Shown in pieces: positions 35,513 through 44,371 of a stretch of 64,000 bases of DNA (the stretch's first letter is position 1; each line of letters opens with the position of its first letter). This stretch comes from an uncultured Muribaculaceae bacterium. Lineage in GTDB: Bacteria > Bacteroidota > Bacteroidia > Bacteroidales > Muribaculaceae. The stretch covers positions 1-64,000 of the forward strand of contig CAJOFM010000009.1 of NCBI GenBank assembly GCA_905233915.1, given 5' to 3'. The position numbers and the translations under genes were made by a program. Below the pieces are notes generated by a model that ran no database searches, was not told the origin of the DNA, and worked only from the letters and a program-made list of their open reading frames with translations.

Positions 35513-36649
35513 ATGAAGAAGAGATTGTTGATGGCCCTGGTGGCTGTATTGGGTGTGATCGTGGTGGCCGACGCCTGCACGTCGGCGATCGTGAGCGGCA
35601 AGCTGACGGCCAACGGGCGTCCGCTGATGTGGAAAAACCGCGACACCAACGACCTGAACAACCGTGTGGAACGCATCGTGGCCCACGACGGGCTGATGGA
35701 GTTTGTGGCGCTGTTCGACGCGCGCGACCTGCAGGACACGGCGGCCTGGATGGGCTTTAACGAGGCGGGGTTTGCCATCATGAACACGGCATCCTATAAC
35801 CTGAACGGCAACGACGGCGTGAAGGAGATGGACCGTGAGGGCGAACTGATGCGCTATGCCCTGGAGCGCTGCAAGACGGTGGACGATTTCGAGAACCTGC
35901 TCAAGACGCTGCCCAAGCCCCTGGGCGTGGAGGCCAACTTCGGCGTGATTGACGCCCAAGGCAACGGCGCCTACTTTGAGACGGGCAACTACAAATATGT
36001 GAAGTTTGACCTGGCCGATGCGACCAGCGGCATCCTCACCCGCACCAACTACAGCTACAGCGGCGAGAAGGACAAGGGCATGGGATATGTGCGCGAGCGC
36101 AACGAGAAGGCCCTGCTGGCGCCCCACATCGCAGCCCAGGACATCACCCCAGCCACTTTTACCGAGGAGTTGTCGCGCACGTTCTACAACGCGCAGCTGG
36201 GCAAGGACTTCACCCGCAGCGGCGACAACTGGATTGTGGATCAGGACTTCATCCCGCGCCGCATCTCGAGCGCGAGCGTGGTCATCGAGGGCATCGTGCC
36301 CGGTGAGAATCCCCGCCTGACGACGATGTGGATCGCCCTGGGTTATCCCCCCTGTGCCGAAGTCTATGCCGTGTGGGTGGGCCAGGACGGCGTGGCTCCT
36401 GAACTGACGGGCACGACGGCCGATAACCACTCGGTGCAGTGCGACAAGGTGAACAAGCGCAAGGAGGAAGTATTTCCCGTTACCCGCGGCAACGGCAAGC
36501 AGTACCTGAATCTGTCGAAACTCTACAACAACGACGGCACGGGCTACTGCCAGACCTTGAAGCTGAAAAACCTGCAGGCCTACAAGCGCGGCTACGAGGA
36601 AATTGCCAAGCGCCGCGCCATCTACAACAAGGGGAAGAAGAAGCATTAA
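35513..36649 (+). CDS. Secreted Ntn-hydrolase, C45/choloylglycine-hydrolase-like
   Basis: 378 residues. A signal peptide (MKKRLLMALVAVLGVIVVADA) ends exactly before Cys 22 in ACTSAIV. In Ntn hydrolases of the C45/C59 type, the new N-terminal Cys is the nucleophile. The following GRPLMWKNRDT matches the conserved Arg/Asp region, and GFNEAGFAIMNTAS and NYSYSG are family-like. It probably hydrolyses a linear amide bond (acyl amino acid, bile-salt-like or peptide substrate) outside the cytoplasm; the substrate cannot be told. The gene is GC-rich compared with the CRISPR locus just before it. Confidence 0.8.
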   Translation: MKKRLLMALVAVLGVIVVADACTSAIVSGKLTANGRPLMWKNRDTNDLNNRVERIVAHDGLMEFVALFDARDLQDTAAWMGFNEAGFAIMNTASYNLNGNDGVKEMDREGELMRYALERCKTVDDFENLLKTLPKPLGVEANFGVIDAQGNGAYFETGNYKYVKFDLADATSGILTRTNYSYSGEKDKGMGYVRERNEKALLAPHIAAQDITPATFTEELSRTFYNAQLGKDFTRSGDNWIVDQDFIPRRISSASVVIEGIVPGENPRLTTMWIALGYPPCAEVYAVWVGQDGVAPELTGTTADNHSVQCDKVNKRKEEVFPVTRGNGKQYLNLSKLYNNDGTGYCQTLKLKNLQAYKRGYEEIAKRRAIYNKGKKKH

Positions 36650-36723
36650 CAGTTAGGAGTTAGGAGTTGGCATCCGCATACTAAGGTCCAACGACTGGGG
36701 ACTAAAAACAAAAAACTAAACTG

Positions 36724-37194
36724 ATGAGCATTGAGTGTGGTCATGTCACGGCTGGGAGCTACATGAGGGAGCTGTGCCTGATGTTCCTGGCCGACAACTG
36801 GCTGTGGCTGGTGCTGCCCGTCGCGGTGTGCGCCGTGCTGGCCATCTGGGTGGACGTGCGCTTTGCCATCGTGGCGATGATGGTGCTGTTCATCGTGCTG
36901 CCCATGGTGCTTGCCCTACTCTACTTCTACTACGGCCTGTCACAAGAAGCCCGCTGGTCCATCATGGACAAGTCTGTTACCATCGGCGACGCGGGCATCA
37001 CCCTGGAGTTTACTGACGAGCGAATGAAAACGCACGTCATCCCGAGGGACAACGTGCGACATATCATTGAAAAGGATGATGTGGTGATGCTGATGCTGGA
37101 CGGCAAGCGTTACACCTGCCTGATGCTGCCGGCATCAGTTGTAAATCCAGATGTCGCGCAACGGCTCAGGCAGCTCGTCACGCAAACTCATTAA
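36724..37194 (+). CDS. Small membrane protein with YcxB-like C-terminal domain
   Basis: 156 residues. Two hydrophobic helices (about residues 25-42 and 48-68) are followed by a soluble beta-rich tail (SVTIGDAGITLEF, then IPRDNVRHIIEKDDVVMLML) that resembles YcxB/PH-like domains. The last 60 nt overlap the 3' end of the convergent HU/SPOR gene. Between it and the previous gene lie TTAGGAG repeats and the GGCATCCGCAT motif. Function unknown. Confidence 0.65.
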   Translation: MSIECGHVTAGSYMRELCLMFLADNWLWLVLPVAVCAVLAIWVDVRFAIVAMMVLFIVLPMVLALLYFYYGLSQEARWSIMDKSVTIGDAGITLEFTDERMKTHVIPRDNVRHIIEKDDVVMLMLDGKRYTCLMLPASVVNPDVAQRLRQLVTQTH

Positions 37195-38085
37195 CTGGTT
37201 GTAATCGTCGCTGCGGGCGACATACACACACGTCATGCCCTTGTAGTCAAGCATCTTCATGTAAGGCACAAGTGCCGAATACTTGTTCTTGAACGCATCC
37301 AGCTCCTGCTGGTCGCGCAAGGTGGCTATCACCATATAGTACTTGCCTGAGGTGTTGCCCACGGCAGCCAAAGCGGGGTCGGACTCCACAAACTGGAACG
37401 CCTGGGGAATAACACCCTCCTGAACGGTCACGCTGCTCAAGTGCTGGGTCTGCGGGCCGGTCACCGTGGGTGCCATGCTGGCCATGGCGGACTGGTCGCG
37501 GTTGACGATGATGGGCGTGGTGAGAACGATGCCCAGGCCAATGAGCACAGCCACCGAAGCGGCAATGCGCGTACCTCGACGCGAGAACAGGTTGCGGCGC
37601 TCGGGAACGATGGCTGCGGGAGCCTCAACAACCTCGCGCTCGGCTTGCTCACGCTCGAGCACCTCGACGGTCTTAACGTCAACGTCGGCAAGGCCATAGA
37701 ACTGGTCGGTGGCGTTGTCATAGGAACTCGGCACAAACTCGACATTGCGGCCCTCGCTGCGGCGGAAGTGGCCCAACAGGCCCATTGACACCTCACCGCC
37801 ATGGTTCAACTGCTTGCGGAACGAGGTCACACTGTCGGCAATGAAACGCATGGCCTGATCATAGGTCATGGACTCTCGACGCATGAGCGACTGCACCAGC
37901 AAGCCATCGTTGTGGATGACGCTGGGGTTGAAACCGATGGAACGCAACGGACGCGTCATCACCTCGCGCTCCTCGTCATAGCTCGAGGGGTTGTAATTGG
38001 CAATGAAGGCGCCCCATTCGGGAATCACCACGCAATCGTGGCGCGTCAACAGGTATTCTATATGTTCAATTATCGAAAACATCAT
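37135..38085 (-). CDS. HU-like (CCDC81-type) N-terminal domain protein with membrane helix and SPOR domain
   Basis: 316 residues. The N-terminal region (IEHIEYLLTRHDCVVIPEWG, then GFNPSVIHNDGLLVQSLM) matches the HU-CCDC81 domains of Bacteroidetes. A transmembrane helix follows at about 175-195 (AASVAVLIGLGIVLTTPIIV). The C-terminal SPOR-like domain (about 240-316, YYMVIATLRDQQELDAFKNK) should bind denuded septal peptidoglycan. A link between DNA or cytoplasmic partners and cell division is plausible. A TACCTTTG box (38087-38094) ends only two bases before the first ATG, so the mRNA may be leaderless. Confidence 0.8.
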   Translation of the reverse strand: MMFSIIEHIEYLLTRHDCVVIPEWGAFIANYNPSSYDEEREVMTRPLRSIGFNPSVIHNDGLLVQSLMRRESMTYDQAMRFIADSVTSFRKQLNHGGEVSMGLLGHFRRSEGRNVEFVPSSYDNATDQFYGLADVDVKTVEVLEREQAEREVVEAPAAIVPERRNLFSRRGTRIAASVAVLIGLGIVLTTPIIVNRDQSAMASMAPTVTGPQTQHLSSVTVQEGVIPQAFQFVESDPALAAVGNTSGKYYMVIATLRDQQELDAFKNKYSALVPYMKMLDYKGMTCVYVARSDDYNQLMSLRDELPEPLRDIWIYN

Positions 38086-38086
38086 A

Positions 38087-38119
38087 CAAAGGTACTGATT
38101 TCTGTATCAATCCACCAAA
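38087..38119 (-). promoter_or_regulatory. Promoter of the HU/SPOR gene, nearly abutting the start codon
   Basis: Minus strand TTTG (38116-38119), 21 nt, TACCTTTG (38087-38094). The expected start falls inside or next to the ATGs at 38085 and 38082. Confidence 0.6.
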
Positions 38120-38186
38120 CATCGAAGGGGAAAAAGTTATTAACACCCGCTTTAACCTCTAACCATTAACCTCTAACCAGCGAGCA

Positions 38187-39290
38187 TCACAAGGTGATGA
38201 CACCACTGCCATAGCACAGGTGCCCTTGCGGGTCATAGATGACGGCGAACTGGCCGGGAGCGATGCCCTGAACGTCCTGTTCACTCTCGATGACCCACTG
38301 GCGGTCGCCCGTGCGGGTGAACTTGCCGCGCATGATGTGAGGCGTGTGGCGGTTCTTGAACATGATGTCCACGGGACCCTCAGCGCCCTCCCAGGGATTG
38401 CCCGAGATGAAGTGCATCTCGTCGAGGCGCAACGTGCGGCCATACTGCTTGGCAGTGCCGTAACCGTTGGAAACGTAGATGACGTTCTCGTCAACATTCT
38501 TGCGAACGACATACCACGGCCCGCCGCTCAGGCCCAAGCCCTTGCGCTGACCGATGGTGTGGAACCAGTAGCCACGGTGCTCGCCCAGCTTGCGGCCCGT
38601 TTCCAACTCGATAATCGGGCCGGGACGCTCGCCCAAATGGCGGCGGATGAAGTCGTTATAGTCAATCTGGCCAAGGAAGCAGATGCCCTGACTGTCACGA
38701 CGGTGGGCGTTAGGCAAATGAGCCTCCTCGGCAATGCGGCGCACGTCCTCCTTGGGCAGGTTGCCGATGGGGAAGATGACGTGCTTCAGCTGGTCATAGG
38801 TGATCTGGGCCAGGAAATCGGTCTGGTCCTTGACGGGATCAACGGCCGTAGCCAGGTACTTCACGCCATCGATGACCTCGGTCGTGGCATAGTGGCCCGT
38901 GGCCGTCTGGTCAAAGTCCTTGCCCCACCGCTGCTCAAAGAAGCCGAACTTAATCATGCGGTTGCACATCATGTCGGGGTTGGGCGTGAGACCCGCCTTG
39001 ACCGTGCGCAGGGCATAGTCCATCACATGGTCCCAATACTCCTCATGGAGCGACACCACATCAAGGGGCAACCCGTAGCGGTGGGCGATGAGGGTACACA
39101 TCTCGATATCTTCCTCGGCGCTGCAATCGCCCTCGTCATTGTCCATGCCGATGCGGATGTAAAACAGGTGCAGGTCCTCGCCCCGCTCCTTGAGCAGGTG
39201 AACCACCACGGCGCTATCGACGCCTCCCGATATGAGTACAGCAGTTTTCAGTTTTTCAGTTGTTTGATTGCCATGGCCTGGCCACAGCAT
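38187..39290 (-). CDS. mnmA: tRNA-specific 2-thiouridylase
   Basis: 367 residues. PP-loop SGGVDSAV (about residue 21), catalytic Cys in [13 protein letters not shown] (about 107), TGHYATTE, then the second Cys in QGICFLGQ (about 204) and the C-terminal beta-barrel. It thiolates U34 of tRNA-Lys/Glu/Gln. The first about 15 codons ([15 protein letters not shown]) are unusual for MnmA and run through a CTGAAAA-type repeat; a different start cannot be excluded, but no other in-frame ATG precedes the PP-loop. Confidence 0.93.
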   Translation of the reverse strand: MLWPGHGNQTTEKLKTAVLISGGVDSAVVVHLLKERGEDLHLFYIRIGMDNDEGDCSAEEDIEMCTLIAHRYGLPLDVVSLHEEYWDHVMDYALRTVKAGLTPNPDMMCNRMIKFGFFEQRWGKDFDQTATGHYATTEVIDGVKYLATAVDPVKDQTDFLAQITYDQLKHVIFPIGNLPKEDVRRIAEEAHLPNAHRRDSQGICFLGQIDYNDFIRRHLGERPGPIIELETGRKLGEHRGYWFHTIGQRKGLGLSGGPWYVVRKNVDENVIYVSNGYGTAKQYGRTLRLDEMHFISGNPWEGAEGPVDIMFKNRHTPHIMRGKFTRTGDRQWVIESEQDVQGIAPGQFAVIYDPQGHLCYGSGVITL

Positions 39291-39314
39291 GTTATACTTG
39301 GGCTTAAAGCCTGA

Positions 39315-39800
39315 TTAAGCATTATCCACGACAGCCTCGTCGGCCGGGCTCTCGGTGAAATGGGCTGCGATGATGTAATCCAGCGAGATCTTACCGGGCC
39401 CCGAAAGCAGCATAAACACAAAGATGCCAATGAACATCACCGGATAGCCGGGCTGGAAATTGAACAACAGGTCCGACACATTGGCCGGGGATGAGAGAAT
39501 GACATTCTCGGCCACCAGCATCAGGCACAAGGGGAACAGCACCGCCAGACGGGTAAGGAAGCCAAGCATGATGCACACGGCACACAGCAACTCGATGCCC
39601 ACCAGCACAGTAATGGCCGTCTCGGGCGAAAGACCCAGGATACCATTATAGGCATGCACAATCTCGTCGAAGTTGAGCATCTGGCGGATGCACAACTGCA
39701 GGAACATGATACCCGTGAACAGGCGCAGGAACAGACGCGACAGGTTGCTGTAGGTGTGGCCAGCGCTGTAAAGGAAGAGGTTTTTGAAAAATCCAGTCAT
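39315..39800 (-). CDS. DoxX-family membrane protein
   Basis: 161 residues with four hydrophobic helices and the DoxX pattern: LFLRLFTGIMFLQLCIRQ at the start, GIELLCAVCIMLGFLTRLAV in the middle, and PLCLMLVAENVIL. DoxX proteins are small integral membrane proteins often tied to redox or quinone metabolism, with no assigned reaction. It follows the DUF5106 gene by 25 nt on the same strand. Confidence 0.85.
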   Translation of the reverse strand: MTGFFKNLFLYSAGHTYSNLSRLFLRLFTGIMFLQLCIRQMLNFDEIVHAYNGILGLSPETAITVLVGIELLCAVCIMLGFLTRLAVLFPLCLMLVAENVILSSPANVSDLLFNFQPGYPVMFIGIFVFMLLSGPGKISLDYIIAAHFTESPADEAVVDNA

Positions 39801-39825
39801 AGCCTATCTGATGATGTGATATGGT

Positions 39826-40719
39826 TCAATAGTTAGGATTCACAGCCGACATCAGCCCCTCGACCGAAAGGCTCTTGTTGGCTATCGTGCGCTGACCGTC
39901 AAGGACATAACAGCAGGGCAACACACGCAGGTCAAGGTTGCGTTCCAAGTCCTCGCCACAACCCACGATCCAGTCGTCGGCATAGCCTGCAGCCGCAGTC
40001 GCCCATTCGGTGCTGTACTTGTTCAGGCAGATGCACACCAGCTTGGCATGGCCGCTTGCCAACAGGGCATTCAGCGCCACATCGGTGCTCAAGCGCAGAC
40101 GACCGATAGTGCTATCGGTATCGTCATTGATAAAGAACAGAATATAGGTCTCGGACTCAGGAAGTTCACTCAAGCGGTGTTTCTGTCCATCAAGACCCGT
40201 GTAGTCAAAGTCCAGCACAGCGCCCACCTGGACACTATTGATGCGGGCCAGTTGGGAAGCGTAATAGTCACGCAGCGTCTTGGGCAACGACTTGGCTGCG
40301 GCCAGTGGTTTGGCAAAGGCAACATAGACCTCGTCACTCCAGTACTCGGCGTCGGGACCATAGAGCGCACGCTCGGCCACCTCGCCCACCTTGATGAGGT
40401 TCTGCGTGTTGGACTGGGCCTTATTGACAAAATCGCGCACCGTGTTCAACACGATGTTACGATGGGAGTAGCGGAAGAAGTCCACAAAGTCACGGAACGT
40501 CGTCTCAAACGCATCCATATCAGCAATGGGCTTGCTGATATCATAATTGTCCCAAAAGTGAGTAATGATGTAATTGCAGCGGCTCTCGAGTGTTGAACAG
40601 GTGTCGGGAGCCATGGGATAAGCAAACAATGTGCCAGGCTGCTGCGGAGCGACTTCCTGAGCCGTCAGAGCAGGCCATGCAAACAACAATGATGTGAATA
40701 TCAATAATATATGTTTCAT
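39826..40719 (-). CDS. DUF5106 protein with thioredoxin-like C-terminal half
   Basis: 297 residues with a signal peptide (MKHILLIFTSLLFAWPALTAQ). DUF5106-like helical part at about 45-150 (CNYIITHFWDNYDISKP, then FRDFVDFFRYSHRNI), then a TlpA/thioredoxin-like fold (GLDGQKHRLSELPESETYIL, CCYVLDGQRTI). The usual CxxC redox pair is missing at the expected place (FFINDDTDS), so a thiol-disulfide role is doubtful. Exported, probably periplasmic or outer membrane. Confidence 0.8.
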   Translation of the reverse strand: MKHILLIFTSLLFAWPALTAQEVAPQQPGTLFAYPMAPDTCSTLESRCNYIITHFWDNYDISKPIADMDAFETTFRDFVDFFRYSHRNIVLNTVRDFVNKAQSNTQNLIKVGEVAERALYGPDAEYWSDEVYVAFAKPLAAAKSLPKTLRDYYASQLARINSVQVGAVLDFDYTGLDGQKHRLSELPESETYILFFINDDTDSTIGRLRLSTDVALNALLASGHAKLVCICLNKYSTEWATAAAGYADDWIVGCGEDLERNLDLRVLPCCYVLDGQRTIANKSLSVEGLMSAVNPNY

Positions 40720-41206
40720 CTTTCAATAAAAAAACAACCTCATTAGGTATTAACAAACGGCTAAATTACTACAAAACACTCAAACATGAGCCCGTGCTAC
40801 ACCAAAAAAACGCAATGCGCCAACATTTTTTCACACTCCCACACCCAGGACAGAAAAAAACGGAAGCGAGGGGCTAGTCGCTTCCGGGCAAACAGTTTTT
40901 CGTTTGAATTTATAGAATATTTGGAGGATCTGCAATAAGTATTATGTAACTATTTTTATAGAGGGTCGGGGCAATAAATTGACGTGGCAAAAATACTGCC
41001 ATGCCTCCTTACGGTTTTAGGAAAAACAATAAAAACAATTAGGATTATCTGTAATTTTTTTGACCTCCAACTTGTGTTTTTCTTACCCGACAATTACACA
41101 ACTAATTATTTGATAGGTTTTTACAATTTACAACTTACAAACCATAACCAAATCTGATAAATCTTGCATTTTTATGATTTAATAATACTGAATTCGCTAT
41201 TGATAT
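40720..41206. other. AT-rich intergenic stretch, possible minus-strand small RNA
   Basis: No coding frame of note. The only strong structure is the terminator at 40861-40886, oriented for minus-strand transcription although no minus-strand gene lies to its right. A TATTTTTG box on the minus strand (40988-40995) is a candidate -7 element without a good -33 partner. Confidence 0.35.
40861..40886 (-). terminator. Orphan hairpin terminator
   Basis: CGGAAGCG / CGCTTCCG perfect 8-bp stem, loop of 10, followed on the minus strand by a T-run (plus-strand As to 40860). It points at an unseen minus-strand transcript. Confidence 0.7.
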
Positions 41207-41237
41207 TTTGATTTCACCCAAAAGTATCATATCTTTG
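41207..41237 (+). promoter_or_regulatory. Promoter of the dockerin-tailed protein gene
   Basis: TTTG (41207-41210), 19 nt, TATCTTTG (41230-41237). It has the same -7 sequence as the CRISPR repeats; the leader is about 80 nt. Confidence 0.8.
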
Positions 41238-41322
41238 CCAAATCTTCTTTTCACTTCTAATACACAATCAAGGGTGTGATACCCTATTTTATTATCAACA
41301 TTAACTAAACACAATTAGAAGA

Positions 41323-42711
41323 ATGACTAAATTTAATCGTTTAATGGTGATTGCCATCATGGCAATCGCAAGCTTTAATCTTGTGGCTCAAGAACTCACT
41401 TTTCGTGGCATTTACCAAACCAGCCGTGACGACGCTTATCCTAACGGAGAATATAGCGAGTATGTGGGCTGGAGTCTTACCTACATGAAACCCATCTTCA
41501 TCGTTCAGCAAGGCATGTACAAGATGGAATGGGATGGCAACTCGCTCACCGTGCCCGAAAAATACCCCGAAATCAATATTGAAGAGTTTAGCAGCAACGG
41601 AATGATTACCGATGAAGCCAAAGCCTTGTGGGTGAACAATTTCAACATGATGTATGCCAACTCGGGGGCCGTTATCGACAACGGCATCTTGACCACCGTG
41701 ATGTCGCGAACCGACATGGACGGCAACAGCGGCGCATACGTGGAGCCAGGCTCACAGGTCAACGATACCACCCGATTTGCGGTGCGCCAGTGGAATGCCG
41801 AGACTGGCGACCTGATCAGCCAGGAAATCCGTCCGGCATGGGATTGCCTGCAGTCGGCCGGCATGGCCAAAAACCCTATAGACGGTAAAGTTTACGGCCT
41901 TTTCTACATCGCCAACAAGTATCTTCCCGATTCATTGCTCAATGACCCTGACTTCTTCGCCGACGAAGCAGCCGACTCGACCGACAGCGGTTATGCCATC
42001 TGCACGATTAACCTCGAGACGATGGAAATCCACCAGATTACCCCTGGCCTGTATTACCATAATTTCATCACCTTTGCCATCAATAGCGAGGGCCGTGCTT
42101 TTGCCCTGACAAGCGGCGGCACCGCAGCCATGCCCGCCGAGGACGGCAAGTGCTACGACATCAACGGTGAACTCACTGGTGCCCTTTTGTTTGAGTTTGA
42201 CCTGACTAGCGGACGTATCATAGCCGATAACCGCCATAACACAGGCTACATGTCCCAGGTGAAACGCCAGGCAGCTTGCTTCAGCAAGAATGACCCCAAC
42301 AAGATGTACTGGGCGGGATACTACAACAGTGGCATGGGCTACGACGAACATGGCAACTGGAATCCCCTGTCGGACAAGAACTGGGTTGAAAACCGAAAAT
42401 ATGACACCTCGTTCTATGTGGTCGATGTCACTACAGGTGAGGCCGAGCGCATCACCAACTTTGATGATCGCTACATGTTTGCCTACTTGTGGGTTGACGG
42501 TGAGGAGACTGAGGATCCCACAGGTAAGCGCGGTGACGTGAATATGGACGGTCTTATCAATGTTGCAGACGTTACGGCTCTCATTCAGTACGTCCTCAGC
42601 AATGATGCTACCGGTATCAGCGTTGATAACGCAGAATGTGACCAACAGGATGGCATCAATGTCTCGGACGTGACCGCCCTGATCCAGTACGTGCTAAATT
42701 CCCAGTGGTAA
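41323..42711 (+). CDS. Secreted propeller-like protein with dockerin-like tail
   Basis: 462 residues with a signal peptide (MTKFNRLMVIAIMAIASFNLVAQ split after Gln). The mature part has repeated propeller-like strands (GKVYGLFYIANKY, YAICTINLETMEIHQI, FYVVDVTTGEAERI). It ends in two dockerin-like units (GDVNMDGLINVADVTALIQ and DGINVSDVTALIQYVL). The tail is very similar to those of the genes at 1223 and 2903. Monocistronic, with its own promoter and a strong terminator. Ligand unknown. Confidence 0.8.
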   Translation: MTKFNRLMVIAIMAIASFNLVAQELTFRGIYQTSRDDAYPNGEYSEYVGWSLTYMKPIFIVQQGMYKMEWDGNSLTVPEKYPEINIEEFSSNGMITDEAKALWVNNFNMMYANSGAVIDNGILTTVMSRTDMDGNSGAYVEPGSQVNDTTRFAVRQWNAETGDLISQEIRPAWDCLQSAGMAKNPIDGKVYGLFYIANKYLPDSLLNDPDFFADEAADSTDSGYAICTINLETMEIHQITPGLYYHNFITFAINSEGRAFALTSGGTAAMPAEDGKCYDINGELTGALLFEFDLTSGRIIADNRHNTGYMSQVKRQAACFSKNDPNKMYWAGYYNSGMGYDEHGNWNPLSDKNWVENRKYDTSFYVVDVTTGEAERITNFDDRYMFAYLWVDGEETEDPTGKRGDVNMDGLINVADVTALIQYVLSNDATGISVDNAECDQQDGINVSDVTALIQYVLNSQW

Positions 42712-42734
42712 TTCTGCATTTCACAGAATAACCA

Positions 42735-42771
42735 AACAGAGCAAGCCGGCATCAAACCGGCTTGCTCTGTT
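42735..42771. terminator. Bidirectional terminator
   Basis: 15-bp stem AACAGAGCAAGCCGG / CCGGCTTGCTCTGTT with a 7-nt loop, between the convergent genes ending at 42711 and 42801. Confidence 0.9.
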
Positions 42772-42800
42772 TTGAATACCTCAGGTAATCGTGTGCAGAT

Positions 42801-43445
42801 TTACTTGATGTAGGGCTTGATGGCGTCGCGCCAGATGAGGTAGCCTTTACCCATGAGGTGGAGGCCGTCATTGGTTAAATCGGCTCGCAATTTACCCTGA
42901 TTGTCAACAAACAAGGGATACAAGTTAATCCATGTCACACCCTGACGGCGAGCCACCTGCTCAAGCAGCGCATTGGCCTCGACGACGACATGCTCACGCC
43001 CCTTGAGCAATTTCCACTCCCGCACGTCATTATTGAAGGGCAAGAGACTCTGCAGGTAGATTTTGGTCCTTGGAGAACCTTTCTTGACCATCATGATAAG
43101 TTTCTCGGTCACGCGGGCGATGCTGTCGGCGGTCACGTCGTGAGAGATGTCGTTGACGCCACTCATAATGAACAACTTCTTGGGTTGGCCCTCAATAATG
43201 GGACCGATGCGGTCAATCAAGCCCTGCACGATGTCACCCACGATGCCGATGTGGCGGTTATTCAGCAGTTCATTGAACTCGCAGCCGTCGGTGAGGCTGT
43301 TGCCCAGCATCACGATGTCCTTCTTGCCGATGGGCAACTCGTCAAAGAGCGTCGCCCGGCGAGCATAGTAAGGGTCCTGGTTGGCCTGTGCCATGGCTAT
43401 GAGGCACATCAATGCCGTCACTGCCAGTAATGCTATTCTTTTCAT
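42801..43445 (-). CDS. Secreted SGNH hydrolase at the end of the MurNAc salvage run
   Basis: 214 residues with a signal peptide (MKRIALLAVTALMCLIAMAQ). SGNH blocks: GNSLTDG (nucleophile Ser about 49), GVND (about 96) and DGLHL with catalytic Asp/His (about 195). It resembles the hydrolase at 7314 and the sialate O-acetylesterase-like group. Standing directly behind murQ, it may remove O-acetyl groups from muramic acid or another amino sugar (inference). Confidence 0.8.
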   Translation of the reverse strand: MKRIALLAVTALMCLIAMAQANQDPYYARRATLFDELPIGKKDIVMLGNSLTDGCEFNELLNNRHIGIVGDIVQGLIDRIGPIIEGQPKKLFIMSGVNDISHDVTADSIARVTEKLIMMVKKGSPRTKIYLQSLLPFNNDVREWKLLKGREHVVVEANALLEQVARRQGVTWINLYPLFVDNQGKLRADLTNDGLHLMGKGYLIWRDAIKPYIK

Positions 43446-43465
43446 AATCTATTGTCTGTTAAAGG

Positions 43466-43484
43466 GCCGTGACTGAGTCACGGC
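43466..43484. repeat. 19-nt hairpin element, copy 1
   Basis: GCCGTGAC-TGA-GTCACGGC, a perfect 8-bp stem, preceded by GG and followed by CA. See copies at 53563 and 58951. Confidence 0.6.
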
Positions 43485-43514
43485 ACAGATTAACGCTGTG
43501 ACTGCGATGGACGA

Positions 43515-44333
43515 TTAGTTGTTGCCACGGTAGGCGTCGATGGCCTTTTTCACCGAGCCATGAAGCAGGAGCAGGCGTTTGGCGTCCTCATAGGGGAGTT
43601 TCAATTCCTCGACAAGCCAGCGGGTGCCACGGTCCACGAGCTTCTGGTTGGTGAGCTGCATGTTCACCATCTTATTGCCCTTGACACGCCCCATCTGAAT
43701 CATCACGCTGGTCGAAATCATGTTGCAGATGAGTTTCTGACCAGTGCCACTCTTCATGCGGGAGCTGCCGGTGACATACTCAGGACCGACAATCATCTCG
43801 ATGGGGATCTCGGCAGCCTTGCTCACGGGAGCATCGGGATTGCTGGTAATGGCTGCCGTTAAGCAACCGTTGGCACGGGCATCACGCAGAGCGCCGATGA
43901 CATAGGGTGTTGTTCCCGATGCCGCAATGCCGATGACCGTGTCGAGCGGTGTCACGTTATACTCCTGGAGGTCTTTCCAACCTTGGGCGGTATCATCCTC
44001 GGCATTCTCAACCGCGTTGCGCAATGCTATGTCACCACCGGCAATGATACCAATGATCCAGCCAGGCGACATGCCGAAGGTGGGCGGAATCTCACTGGCA
44101 TCGAGCACACCCAGGCGTCCACTGGTGCCCGCGCCTATGTAGAAGATGCGTCCGCCCTTCTTCATGCGCTCGACGATGCCCGTGACGAGTTTCTCAATCT
44201 GAGGAATCGCCTGCTGCACCGCATCGGCCACCTTGTGGTCCTCCTGGTTGATCTCGGTGAGGAGTTCATGCACCGACTTCTGCTCCAGATTATCATATAG
44301 CGAAGGTTGTTCGCTGATTTTCACAAAAGCCAT
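43515..44333 (-). CDS. murQ: N-acetylmuramic acid 6-phosphate etherase
   Basis: 272 residues, normal for MurQ. SIS-domain signatures IFYIGAGTSGRLGVLDASEI (about 62-82), GGDIALRNAVENAEDD and KSGTGQKLICNMISTS. It cleaves the lactyl ether of MurNAc-6-P to give GlcNAc-6-P and lactate in the cytoplasm. It follows the kinase gene by 38 nt, the order seen in the Tannerella MurNAc salvage cluster. Confidence 0.97.
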   Translation of the reverse strand: MAFVKISEQPSLYDNLEQKSVHELLTEINQEDHKVADAVQQAIPQIEKLVTGIVERMKKGGRIFYIGAGTSGRLGVLDASEIPPTFGMSPGWIIGIIAGGDIALRNAVENAEDDTAQGWKDLQEYNVTPLDTVIGIAASGTTPYVIGALRDARANGCLTAAITSNPDAPVSKAAEIPIEMIVGPEYVTGSSRMKSGTGQKLICNMISTSVMIQMGRVKGNKMVNMQLTNQKLVDRGTRWLVEELKLPYEDAKRLLLLHGSVKKAIDAYRGNN

Positions 44334-44371
44334 AATTCAATCAAATTTTATTCTATACTATACAAATGGGG

